DNA of 64,000 bases, taken from CAWBLP01 sp963789495. Lineage in GTDB: Bacteria > Pseudomonadota > Alphaproteobacteria > Acetobacterales > Acetobacteraceae. Location of the stretch: the NCBI GenBank assembly GCA_963789495.1, contig CAWBLP010000004.1, positions 372,001 through 436,000 on the forward strand, given 5' to 3'. Positions 1 through 6,877 of this stretch are shown here, in pieces; the stretch's first letter is position 1; each line of letters begins with the position of its first letter. The position numbers were made by a program, and so were the translations under genes. The notes beneath the pieces were generated by a model. The model had not been told where the DNA came from. It saw nothing but the letters and a program-made list of their open reading frames with translations, and made no database searches.

Positions 1-714
1 ACGGCCGACGCTGTGCTGCACGGCGAGCTGGCCGATATCTGGCGCGACGTGGATCGCGACCCCAGTGTCAACGCGGTGGTGCTGACCGGTGCAGGGAAGG
101 TGTTCTCCGCCGGCGGCGACTTCGACATGATCCGTGACAATATCGACGACTTTCAGGCGCGCGCCCGACAATGGAAGGAAGCCCGCGAGATCGTCTATGG
201 CGTGATCAACTGCTCCAAGCCGGTGGTGAGCGCGATGCGCGGTGTCGCCGTCGGCGCCGGTCTGGTGTGCGGATTGCTGGCCGATATCTCAATTGCCACC
301 AAGGATTGCCGCATCATCGATGGTCACACACGGCTCGGCGTCGCCGCGGGCGACCATGCCGCGATCATCTGGCCGCTGTTATGCGGGCTGGCGAAGGCGA
401 AATACTACCTGCTGCTGTGCGATCAGGTGCTGGGCGCAGAGGCCGAACGCATTGGCCTGATCAGCCTGGCGGTCGACGATGCCGATCTGGACGCCAAGGC
501 GGTGGAGACCGCGACGCGGCTGGCGGAAGGGGCACAAAGCGCGATCCGCTGGACCAAGCACGCACTCAACAACTGGTTGCGCAGCGCGGGTCCGACATTC
601 GATGCATCGCTGGCGCTGGAATTCCTGGGCTTCTCCGGGCCGGAGGTGCAGGAAGGGCTCGCCGCGCATCTGGAGAAACGCAAGCCGTCTTTTCCCCCGG
701 ACTCAGTGATCTGA
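1..714 (+). CDS. Enoyl-CoA hydratase/isomerase family protein, 5' end cut by window
   Basis: This is a crotonase-fold enzyme acting on an acyl-CoA thioester, probably hydrating or isomerising an enoyl-CoA in the cytoplasm. The frame is open from base 1, so the N-terminus lies outside the window; a GTG at 13 is only an internal codon that happens to fit a start. Both oxyanion-hole segments are visible: FSAGGDFDMI and, further on, GVAVGAGLVCGLLADISIA. The C-terminal trimerisation helices follow (AIRWTKHALNNWLR). About 237 codons are present, so only some 20-30 residues are missing. The true substrate cannot be told from sequence. The next gene, on the other strand, is a MaoC-fold protein, so an acyl-CoA context is plausible. 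Confidence 0.9.
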   Translation, partial: TADAVLHGELADIWRDVDRDPSVNAVVLTGAGKVFSAGGDFDMIRDNIDDFQARARQWKEAREIVYGVINCSKPVVSAMRGVAVGAGLVCGLLADISIATKDCRIIDGHTRLGVAAGDHAAIIWPLLCGLAKAKYYLLLCDQVLGAEAERIGLISLAVDDADLDAKAVETATRLAEGAQSAIRWTKHALNNWLRSAGPTFDASLALEFLGFSGPEVQEGLAAHLEKRKPSFPPDSVI

Positions 715-1182
715 TACCAGCCGCGCTCGCCGCCGCCCGATCGGCTGTCCATCATCGTTCTGCCGACGAAGCTCGGCATCCACCACTTTTTCCCAGTTGT
801 GGTCTGCGCAGTCGTGGATGACGGCCATTCGCCCGGCCAGCGATTGGTTCAGCAAGGTGCGAACGCCCGCTTTCCTCCCTGGCCGGGTCCACTTTCCGCA
901 ATGGCGGGTTTCGCTTTCCGTCTTGGCCGGGCCTGACCCGGCCATCCACACCGGAATCGATCGGGTCGCGCAGCGCGCGCCTGCAGGGGTAGATGGCAGG
1001 GTCAAGCCCGGCCAGGACGGGAAGCGCGCAGTTCGGCGGGACATGTGCAGTTCGCATGGCGCATTGTGCTCTATCTCGATGCGCACGGGCCTTCGCCCGC
1101 CATGACGAGGGGGCGTGGTCGACAGGCGGCCTCATGGGCGGCGGGGCTACAGAACCGGCCACCTGCCGCCGCGCCGATTGGT
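715..1182. other. Gene-free stretch carrying a REP-type repeat
   Basis: This 468-base convergent intergenic stretch has no credible gene. Its conceptual peptides contain the LAGPDPAIH...VDGRVKPGQD pattern that marks translated alphaproteobacterial REP repeats, not proteins. The repeat itself is listed separately. Confidence 0.7.
893..1115. repeat. Long inverted-repeat (REP/MITE-like) element, copy A
   Basis: The left arm CTTTCCGTCTTGGCCGGGC (about 914-932) and right arm GCCCGGCCAGGACGGGAAG (about 1006-1024) are near-perfect inverted copies. They enclose GGTCAGG/CCTGACC-type REP cores and about 70 bp of spacer that includes GGAATCGATCGGGTCGCG. A second copy near 53.4 kb shares the same arms and spacer and also the flank TGCAGTTCG...GCATT.TGCTCT. 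There is no coding capacity. It could be a BIME-like composite repeat or a non-autonomous mobile element; no target-site duplication is evident. Confidence 0.7.
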
Positions 1183-1665
1183 TCAACCGGTCCCGCGCGC
1201 CTTGACCATACGCAGCGGCGTGTAGGTCAGCGCCACCTGGCCGTCCTGCTTCACCACGCGGTTCCGCGTCCGCACCAGGCCGCGATTGGGTCGGCTGTTG
1301 CTGCGCCGGCTTTCGACGACCTCGCATTCCACATGGATCGTGTCGCCAGCGAAGGTCGGGCCGTTAACATCCAGCTCCATGTGCAGAAATGCGAAACCGG
1401 TGTGCTGCATGGTCGCGTGCACCAGCAACCCCTCGGCGAACGAGTAAACCAGCGCCGCCGGCACCACACGCTGCTTGATGTCGCTTTCCTCGCGCAGGAA
1501 CTCGACGTTGGAGAACAGCACCTCGGTCATGCCGGTCACGCTGATGAAGTTCACCAGATCGGCCTCGGTGACGGTGCGGCCTATGGTGCGGAACTTGCGG
1601 CCTTCCGGCAGGTCCTCGAAATACAGGCCGAGCCCAAGCACTTCATAGCCGTCTATCTCTGCCAT
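1183..1665 (-). CDS. MaoC-fold (hot-dog) protein, probable non-hydratase
   Basis: A 160-residue single hot-dog protein of the MaoC dehydratase family. The N-terminal DLPEGRKFRTIGRTVTEADL and the later HMELDVNGPTFAGDTIHVE / VVESRRSNSRPNRGLV blocks are typical of the family. The family's hydratase motif (G-D-x-N-P-x-H) should fall in SVTGMTEVLF near residues 42-52. Here the catalytic Asp is Met and the His is Phe, so classical enoyl-CoA hydration looks unlikely. The start codon follows GGAGACCCCATC, an acceptable ribosome-binding site. It may bind an acyl-CoA or act in a different thioester reaction. It runs convergent to the enoyl-CoA hydratase upstream, with a repeat between them. Confidence 0.85.
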   Translation of the reverse strand: MAEIDGYEVLGLGLYFEDLPEGRKFRTIGRTVTEADLVNFISVTGMTEVLFSNVEFLREESDIKQRVVPAALVYSFAEGLLVHATMQHTGFAFLHMELDVNGPTFAGDTIHVECEVVESRRSNSRPNRGLVRTRNRVVKQDGQVALTYTPLRMVKARGTG

Positions 1666-1729
1666 GATGGGGTCTCCGTATCACGCTGGGCGTGCCGACG
1701 GCGATGCAGCAGCGTGGGCATCCTCACGA

Positions 1730-2314
1730 TCAGCCGCCGTAATTCAGCCGCCAGCTGGTCTCGCCGCTCGCAGGCGGTTCGCACCAGATCGGCACGGCGT
1801 TCGGGGTCCGCGCCAGCGGCTCGATCCCCATGGCCTTGCGCAGCGCACGGAACAACGCACCGTGCGCGACCACCAGGACAACAGGGGGCTGAGCGGTGGC
1901 GCGATTCACCGCCCCCACCGCGCGGCGGCGCAACGCTGCGAAGGACTCCGCACCGTCCGGCGTGACATGGCCGGCCACCCAGTCGGCGAACCAGTCCGAC
2001 ATCGGCTGACCTTCCTGTACACCGAACCGCACCTCACGCAGCGCGTCATCCAGTGCAACCGGCAAGCCCAGCGCCTCACCGACGATTTCGGCTGTCACCC
2101 GGGCACGCGACAACGACGATGCGACGATCGTGTTGATCCCACGGTTGCGCAGCCGGTCCGCCGCGGCGCGGGCCTGGGCAAGCCCGGTCGGATTGAGCGG
2201 GATGTCGACGTTGCCCTGCGACAGACCTTGCGCATTCCAGTCCGTCTCGCCGTGACGCAGGAACCAGAATGCGACAGGGCTTGGAGTTTGTTCTGAAGCA
2301 ACGTCGTTCATCAT
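1730..2314 (-). CDS. Histidine phosphatase family protein (phosphoglycerate mutase-like)
   Basis: A 194-residue branch-1 histidine phosphatase. The phosphohistidine motif FLRHGETDWN sits near residue 20. The second Arg (SSLSRARVTAEI), the acid Glu region (LREVRFGVQEGQPMSDW) and the second His (LVVAHGALFRAL) are all in place, so it should be active. Members dephosphorylate sugar phosphates, nucleotides or cobalamin precursors, and the exact substrate is not visible. The ATG at 2314 directly abuts the stop of the glutathione S-transferase gene at 2315, so the two are very likely co-transcribed, with the transferase first. Confidence 0.9.
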   Translation of the reverse strand: MMNDVASEQTPSPVAFWFLRHGETDWNAQGLSQGNVDIPLNPTGLAQARAAADRLRNRGINTIVASSLSRARVTAEIVGEALGLPVALDDALREVRFGVQEGQPMSDWFADWVAGHVTPDGAESFAALRRRAVGAVNRATAQPPVVLVVAHGALFRALRKAMGIEPLARTPNAVPIWCEPPASGETSWRLNYGG

Positions 2315-2935
2315 TCAGGCCGCCAGGCCTTCCTGCTGCATCATGCGCTGGACCGCGGGCCGCGCCAGCATGCGCTGGTAATGCGCGGCGCAATTGGCCG
2401 GCAGTTCCATCTTCAGCCGCGCGGCGCCCCAGAATGCCACGTAGAACAGCGCGGCATCCGCCACGGAGAACGAGCCGACCAGGTAGTCCTTGCCGGCCAA
2501 CGCCTTGTCCATGATCGCCAGGCCCTTGTCGAAGATCTCCTTGCCGCGCGCCTTCACCGTCTCCTCGTCGGCGGCATTCGGCGTGAAGTTGCCAGGGCGG
2601 AAGATGCGAGTGAAGCCCTGCATGTGCATGGTGGCGACCACATAGTCCATCGCCTCCAGCGCGCGTGCCTGGGCGCCGACCTCTGCGGGCAGCAGCTTCG
2701 CCTCTGGATTGGTGCCGGCGAGATAAAAGGCAATGGCCGGAAACTCGGTCAGCACCGACCCATCATCGCGCACCAGCGTGGGCACTTTCGACTTCGGATT
2801 GACCGCGGTGAAGTCCGGCTTGAACTGCGCGCCTTCACGCAGATTGACCTGTTCGGCCTCATACGGCTTGCCGATCTCCTCCAGCAGCAGATGGATGCCC
2901 AACGAGCAGGCGCCGGGAGCGTAGAGCAGTTTCAT
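2315..2935 (-). CDS. Glutathione S-transferase family protein
   Basis: A 206-residue soluble protein with an N-terminal thioredoxin-fold domain (MKLLYAPGACSLGIHLLLEE, then KVPTLVRDDGSVLTEFPAI with the glutathione-binding cis-Pro and Ser/Glu region) and a C-terminal all-helical domain (SVADAALFYVAFWGAARL). The PGACSLG stretch resembles the beta-class bacterial enzymes in which Cys 10 contacts glutathione. The start at 2935 is preceded by GAGAGGGGACCACGC. A longer frame exists upstream but reads as non-protein sequence. The histidine phosphatase gene starts at its stop codon, so the pair forms a small operon. Confidence 0.9.
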   Translation of the reverse strand: MKLLYAPGACSLGIHLLLEEIGKPYEAEQVNLREGAQFKPDFTAVNPKSKVPTLVRDDGSVLTEFPAIAFYLAGTNPEAKLLPAEVGAQARALEAMDYVVATMHMQGFTRIFRPGNFTPNAADEETVKARGKEIFDKGLAIMDKALAGKDYLVGSFSVADAALFYVAFWGAARLKMELPANCAAHYQRMLARPAVQRMMQQEGLAA

Positions 2936-3256
2936 GCGTGGTCCCCTCTCATTCGTTGGCTGATCGCGCGCTTCGCGCGCGGCGTTCCGTCCCGGAGGAG
3001 GCGCCGCGGCGTCAGCCCGGGCGGTATCTCGTTGTATAGCCGACGTGGTCAAGTCTCCCACGCACCCGGATACGTTGGACAGCGGCCGAAGTGGCGCATC
3101 ATCGTATCGCCCGCCGCGCCACCCGCAGCGGTTCGCCGCGCCGCCCTGGAGCACCCGCCCTCAGCGACAGCCGGCGGATAGCATCGTTGCAGAGGTTGCC
3201 ACCGTCACGCGGCAGGCACCGCGCCTGTCCCGGCTGACCGGGATCCCGGCAGGGGG
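2936..3256. other. Gene-free stretch between selW-like gene and GST
   Basis: These 321 bases lie between the stop of the selenoprotein gene and the start of the glutathione S-transferase, both on the minus strand. I see no gene or strong hairpin with a T-run. It probably carries the transferase promoter. Confidence 0.5.
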
Positions 3257-3475
3257 TCAGCCGAGCGTGGCTTTCACGTCCTCGGCTGTCGGGAAGCGTC
3301 CGGTCGCCTTCTTGGAGTAGGCAAGCCGGCCGTTCACCGTGATCTCAAACACGCCACCCCCGGACTTCTTCAGCCGGACCTCGGCCGAGGGGTGTGCGTT
3401 GACAATCAGCTCCCGCGCCTCACGGGCACGCGGTTCGTAACCTCACATTCCGCAGTATTCGATTTCGATCTGCAT
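3257..3475 (-). CDS. SelW/Rdx-family selenoprotein with in-frame UGA (Sec)
   Basis: Read as one 73-codon frame from ATG 3475 to TGA 3257, this encodes a complete 72-residue thioredoxin-like Rdx protein whose codon 11 is TGA (3443-3445). With selenocysteine there, the redox motif is IEYCGMUGYEPRA, matching the C-x-x-U of animal SelW and the C-x-x-C of most bacterial homologues. After the UGA the frame continues to the family's usual end: EVRLKKSGGGVFEITVNG, then KKATGRFPTAEDV. A stem-loop directly after the UGA fits a bacterial SECIS. An ordinary ORF search misses this gene because of the UGA. Known members are small redox proteins of unclear substrate. It needs SelA, SelB, SelC and SelD elsewhere in the genome, which this window cannot show. 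It lies 76 bp downstream of the PAP2 gene. Confidence 0.85.
3413..3433 (-). promoter_or_regulatory. Candidate bacterial SECIS stem-loop
   Basis: On the sense strand, nine bases after the UGA, CCGCGTGCC-CGTGA-GGCGCGG can fold with CCGCG pairing CGCGG, a TG bulge, and inner CC-GG pairs closing a five-base loop. The loop begins 18 nt after the UGA and has G at its second position. Known bacterial SECIS elements follow the same rules (loop G in the first two positions, 16-37 nt from UGA). The fold was done by eye. Confidence 0.6.
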
Positions 3476-3551
3476 GCGCTGTGGCTCTCCGGTTGTGGAT
3501 CGCAGGTCCATGCTGACAGCGTCGCACGGGACCTGCAATCGTGGCCAGCGT

Positions 3552-4238
3552 CTAGAACCGGCTGGCCGTCGCCGGCGCGGCGCGCATACCTATCCTGGCA
3601 TCCGGATCCGGATAGCAGACGGATAGCAGCCAGGCCGCGCGATAGGCGGTGTGCCGAATGGCCGCCTCGGCCGGGAGATGCAGCCCGTGGAACAACGCGC
3701 CCACGATCACCACGACAGCGACCAGCCGCCCGACCTTCAGCCGCGGCACCGGGCCGGCGAGATGCCGCAACGCGACCGCCCCGGTCAACCCGATGATCGC
3801 GCCCAGCATAACCTCGGGCAGCGAGTGCGCGCCAAGCGCCAGGCGGGACAGCCCGATCAGCGTTGCAGCGAGGGCGGCGACCGGCAGAATGCTGGCGCCC
3901 CGCCGCAGCAACAGCGCGGCGAGACCGCCGGTGACGACGGTGGCTGCAGCCACGTGACCACTCGGGCTGCGGATGTCGAGCGGGCCGAACAGCGGCCAGC
4001 ACGCGAGGAAGGTGAGTTTCAGCACCAGCATGACGGCGAAGGTGAGGAATACCACAGCGAGCCAGACCAACGCCCCGCGCCGCCAGCCTTGCACGGCGAG
4101 GGCGAAAGCGATGGCCAGCACGATCGGCAGCACGACGGCCTGGTCGGCGAAATCGGTGAGGAACCTCACGGCGTGGTCCGTGTCCTGGTTATCGCGCACG
4201 GCATCCCGGCAATGCCTGGGTCCCGCCGCAGTCGCCAC
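3552..4238 (-). CDS. PAP2-superfamily membrane phosphatase
   Basis: An integral membrane protein of 228 residues (205 if the GTG at 4169 is used) with about six hydrophobic segments. The two recognisable phosphatase motifs are SPSGH (motif 2) and LSRLALGAHSLPE (motif 3). Two catalytic positions deviate: motif 1, K-x6-R-P, reads KLTFLACWP with Trp for Arg, and the last Asp of motif 3 is Glu. Family members dephosphorylate lipid phosphates such as phosphatidic acid, PGP or undecaprenyl diphosphate. The residues before the GTG are polar and unlike a membrane N-terminus, so the shorter form may be correct. The SelW-like gene follows on the same strand. Confidence 0.8.
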   Translation of the reverse strand: MATAAGPRHCRDAVRDNQDTDHAVRFLTDFADQAVVLPIVLAIAFALAVQGWRRGALVWLAVVFLTFAVMLVLKLTFLACWPLFGPLDIRSPSGHVAAATVVTGGLAALLLRRGASILPVAALAATLIGLSRLALGAHSLPEVMLGAIIGLTGAVALRHLAGPVPRLKVGRLVAVVVIVGALFHGLHLPAEAAIRHTAYRAAWLLSVCYPDPDARIGMRAAPATASRF

Positions 4239-4694
4239 CGGCGAGCCCGTTCAAGCGCGCGTCCGGCGGGTAGCCACTCCGTCTGGGTCACTGGGCCCTG
4301 CTTCCTCGTCACGCCGGCAGCCTGGAGCCGGCTCGTCCAAGCCGGCAAATGGGAGCCGGCACGTCCAAATAGTAGAGCGGTTTTCACACAAAATGCACGC
4401 GGATGAGAGACAAATCCGTAATGTTCGTCGCGTGTTCTAATCACATGTCGCGTGGCAAGGCCACAACAATCGCCGCTGGTCCCGGGGGGAGCGGCCATCC
4501 GTCCCGGCGACGATCTCCCGAGACGATCTCCCGATTGGCACTTGGCCCTGCGTAGGCCGCCGGGTCACAACCTCCGTCACTCGATATTCGATCATCAGAC
4601 CCCCGCAACTCGCGCCCCTGTGCGGTCCCACTGATCACCGAACGTTAAGACACCTTGTGCACAGTCTGCCCCGGCAGCCGGACGGCAGAGGCGC
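4239..4694. other. Intergenic region upstream of the stator genes
   Basis: This 456-base region lies between two divergent genes and should contain both promoters. It holds two copies of GAGCCGGCNCGTCCAA (about 4324 and 4353) and an A/T-richer patch at 4365-4445. No gene is evident. Confidence 0.5.
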
Positions 4695-5903
4695 ATGCGA
4701 AAACGGGACAGCAAGGGCAACGGCAAGGGCTCGATCGTCATCCGCAAGGAGGAGGTGGTCGAGGGTGGCCACCATGGCGGTGCCTGGAAGGTCGCCTACG
4801 CCGACTTCGTGACCGCGATGATGGCATTCTTCCTGTTGATGTGGCTGCTGAACGCCACCACGGAGGATCAGCGCAAGGGGCTGGCCGACTATTTCAGCCC
4901 GACCAACCTGTTCAGCCATGCCTCGTCCGGCACCGGCCAGCCCTTCGGCGGCCAGACCGCCTTCGATACGGGCGCGCTGGTGTCGGATCGCGGTGCCGAA
5001 CAGATCATTCCCGGCAAGCTCCCGGTCACGATCGACGAAGGCGACCATCAGGATGAACAAGGGGCCGCATCGGGCGATGTCCCCCAAAAGGTGGGCGACC
5101 GCCCGGACAGCCAGATGGATCAGGCCACGACCTTCCACATGAACAGCCCGGACCAGCCGGCGGCCACCGCCATTCCCACCGGAACCGCGCTGGATGGGCC
5201 GCGCGCCGTGGCCGTGGCGCGGCCGCCGACCGACGCAGAGCTGCAGGCGGAACGGGAGCGGCGGGAGAAGCAGGCCTTCGAGACTGCGGCGCAGCAAATT
5301 CGCGAGGCGGTGCGCACCGATCCGGCGCTGGCGGACCTCGCGAAGCAGCTATCGATCGACATGACGCCGGAGGGGCTTCGCATCCAGTTGCTGGATGAGG
5401 AGCAGCGGTCAATGTTCGCGCTCGGCTCGGCGGTGCCCAATTATCGCACCCGTCTGCTGCTGCAGAAGATCACGCCCATGCTGCTGCGGATGAACAACCC
5501 GATTTCGCTTGCCGGTTACACCGATGCCGCCCGGTTCCCCGGTCCTGAGCGCACCAACTGGGACCTCTCCGCCGAACGCGCCAACGTCACGCGCCGGCTT
5601 CTGGTCGAAAGTGGTCTGCCAGAACAACGCATCCGAACCGTGACCGGCCATGCCGATCGCGATCTGCTGCTGCCGGCTGATCCGTTGGCGGCGGCCAACC
5701 GGCGGGTTGCCATTGTCGTGTTGCGGTCAGCGAGGGGCCCGAAGCGCGACACGCAGGCATCTCCAACACAGACGGCGCCCACAGCCGGCCCCGCTGCGCA
5801 GCAGGATGCCGCGCCGGGTGCGGCGGGGGAGCCGCCGAAGGTCCAACCGGCTGATCCGCGTGCGCCGATGGCGGACAGACCGTTGCGACCCGAGCCGCAC
5901 TGA
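4695..5903 (+). CDS. motB: Flagellar motor stator protein MotB
   Basis: MotB forms the proton-conducting stator with MotA and anchors it to peptidoglycan. A short basic cytoplasmic N-terminus is followed by one membrane helix (YADFVTAMMAFFLLMWLL, residues 35-52). Asp37 in that helix is the conserved proton-binding residue. A long low-complexity linker leads to an OmpA-like peptidoglycan-binding domain near residues 230-355 (ISLAGYTDAARF, WDLSAERANVTRRLL, AANRRVAIVVLR). A Pro/Ala-rich tail ends the 402-residue protein. The ATG at 4695 is preceded by GGCAGAGGCGC, a modest ribosome-binding site. motA follows after nine bases, the reverse of the usual motA-motB order. Confidence 0.95.
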   Translation: MRKRDSKGNGKGSIVIRKEEVVEGGHHGGAWKVAYADFVTAMMAFFLLMWLLNATTEDQRKGLADYFSPTNLFSHASSGTGQPFGGQTAFDTGALVSDRGAEQIIPGKLPVTIDEGDHQDEQGAASGDVPQKVGDRPDSQMDQATTFHMNSPDQPAATAIPTGTALDGPRAVAVARPPTDAELQAERERREKQAFETAAQQIREAVRTDPALADLAKQLSIDMTPEGLRIQLLDEEQRSMFALGSAVPNYRTRLLLQKITPMLLRMNNPISLAGYTDAARFPGPERTNWDLSAERANVTRRLLVESGLPEQRIRTVTGHADRDLLLPADPLAAANRRVAIVVLRSARGPKRDTQASPTQTAPTAGPAAQQDAAPGAAGEPPKVQPADPRAPMADRPLRPEPH

Positions 5904-5912
5904 CCTCGCGCA

Positions 5913-6779
5913 ATGGTTCCGCTCGCCGCCCTGGGTTTCCTGCTGTTCTGCGTCTTCGGCAGCTATCTCGTGTCCGGCGGCGCGATCGAGCCGCTTGTCG
6001 AGGCGCTGCCGTTCGAGTTGTGGACGATCGGCGGCGCCGCGGTGGGCATTTTCATCATGTCCAACAGCATGCACGACCTGAAGCACTCACTGGGCGGATT
6101 CGGCAAGATCCTGAAGGGCGCGTCGTTCCACAAATCCGACTACGTCGATTTGCTCAGCCTGCTATACTATCTGGTGCGGCTGGCCAGCACGAAGGGCAAC
6201 ATGGCGCTGGAGCCGCATATCGAAAAGCCGCAGGAAAGCCCGGCTTTCCAGAAGTTCCCGCGCATCATGGCCAACGAATTCGCAACCTCCACCATTTGCG
6301 ACTATCTGCGGATGGTGGGCATGAATGCCGACGATCCCAATCAGATCGAAGACGTGATGGCGCGCGAGTTGAAGAAGACGTTGCACGAGGAACTGCACGG
6401 CGCGCATCAGTTGCAAAGCCTCGCTGACGCGCTACCGGCGCTAGGCATTGTGGCTGCCGTGCTGGGGGTGATCAAGACCATGTCGCACATCGACAGCCCG
6501 CCCGCGGTGCTCGGCGCGATGATCGGCGGCGCTCTGACCGGCACGTTCCTGGGTGTATTGCTGGCTTATGGTCTGGCTGGTCCGTTTGCCGCCCGCCTGA
6601 AGGACGTCGTGGAAGAGGAAGCCAAGTTCTACGAGGTGATTCGCGCTGTGCTGGTGACCCATCTGCATGGCAACGCCCCGCAGGTGAGTGTGGAATCCGG
6701 CCGCAAGATGGTGCCGAACCAGCACATGCCGAGCTTTTTCGAATTGGAGGAGGCGGTGCAGTCGGTGCAGATCTCCTGA
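5913..6779 (+). CDS. motA: Flagellar motor stator protein MotA
   Basis: This 288-residue protein is the multi-spanning stator subunit. Two N-terminal helices (AALGFLLFCVFGSYLVSGG and TIGGAAVGIFIM), a long charged cytoplasmic loop, and two C-terminal helices are visible. The block LADALPALGIVAAVLGVIK contains the conserved Pro of helix 3 and the family signature, and MIGGALTGTFLGVLLAYGL is helix 4. The charged loop (residues about 85-160) should carry the rotor-contacting Arg/Glu residues. It is translated just after motB (nine-base gap) and forms a two-gene transcription unit with it. No other flagellar genes are nearby. Confidence 0.95.
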   Translation: MVPLAALGFLLFCVFGSYLVSGGAIEPLVEALPFELWTIGGAAVGIFIMSNSMHDLKHSLGGFGKILKGASFHKSDYVDLLSLLYYLVRLASTKGNMALEPHIEKPQESPAFQKFPRIMANEFATSTICDYLRMVGMNADDPNQIEDVMARELKKTLHEELHGAHQLQSLADALPALGIVAAVLGVIKTMSHIDSPPAVLGAMIGGALTGTFLGVLLAYGLAGPFAARLKDVVEEEAKFYEVIRAVLVTHLHGNAPQVSVESGRKMVPNQHMPSFFELEEAVQSVQIS

Positions 6780-6877
6780 CGCCAGACCGCCGGGCGGTTC
6801 GATATCGTTCCGTTGGCGGTGATGGCGGTCGGCGTTGATGTCGGTGGGCGGTGCCTGTCGGTCTGGCTGCCCAGCGG

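Noticed and set aside
797..1105. Open frames whose peptides contain LAGPDPAIH and VDGRVKPGQD
   Set aside because: This pattern is the translation of REP palindromes that recurs as spurious hypothetical proteins in alphaproteobacteria; the DNA repeat explains it fully.
3443..3445. Ordinary pseudogene stop in the SelW-like gene
   Set aside because: The TGA falls exactly at the redox Cys/Sec position, nothing else in the gene is damaged, and a SECIS-like hairpin follows, so selenocysteine is the better explanation.
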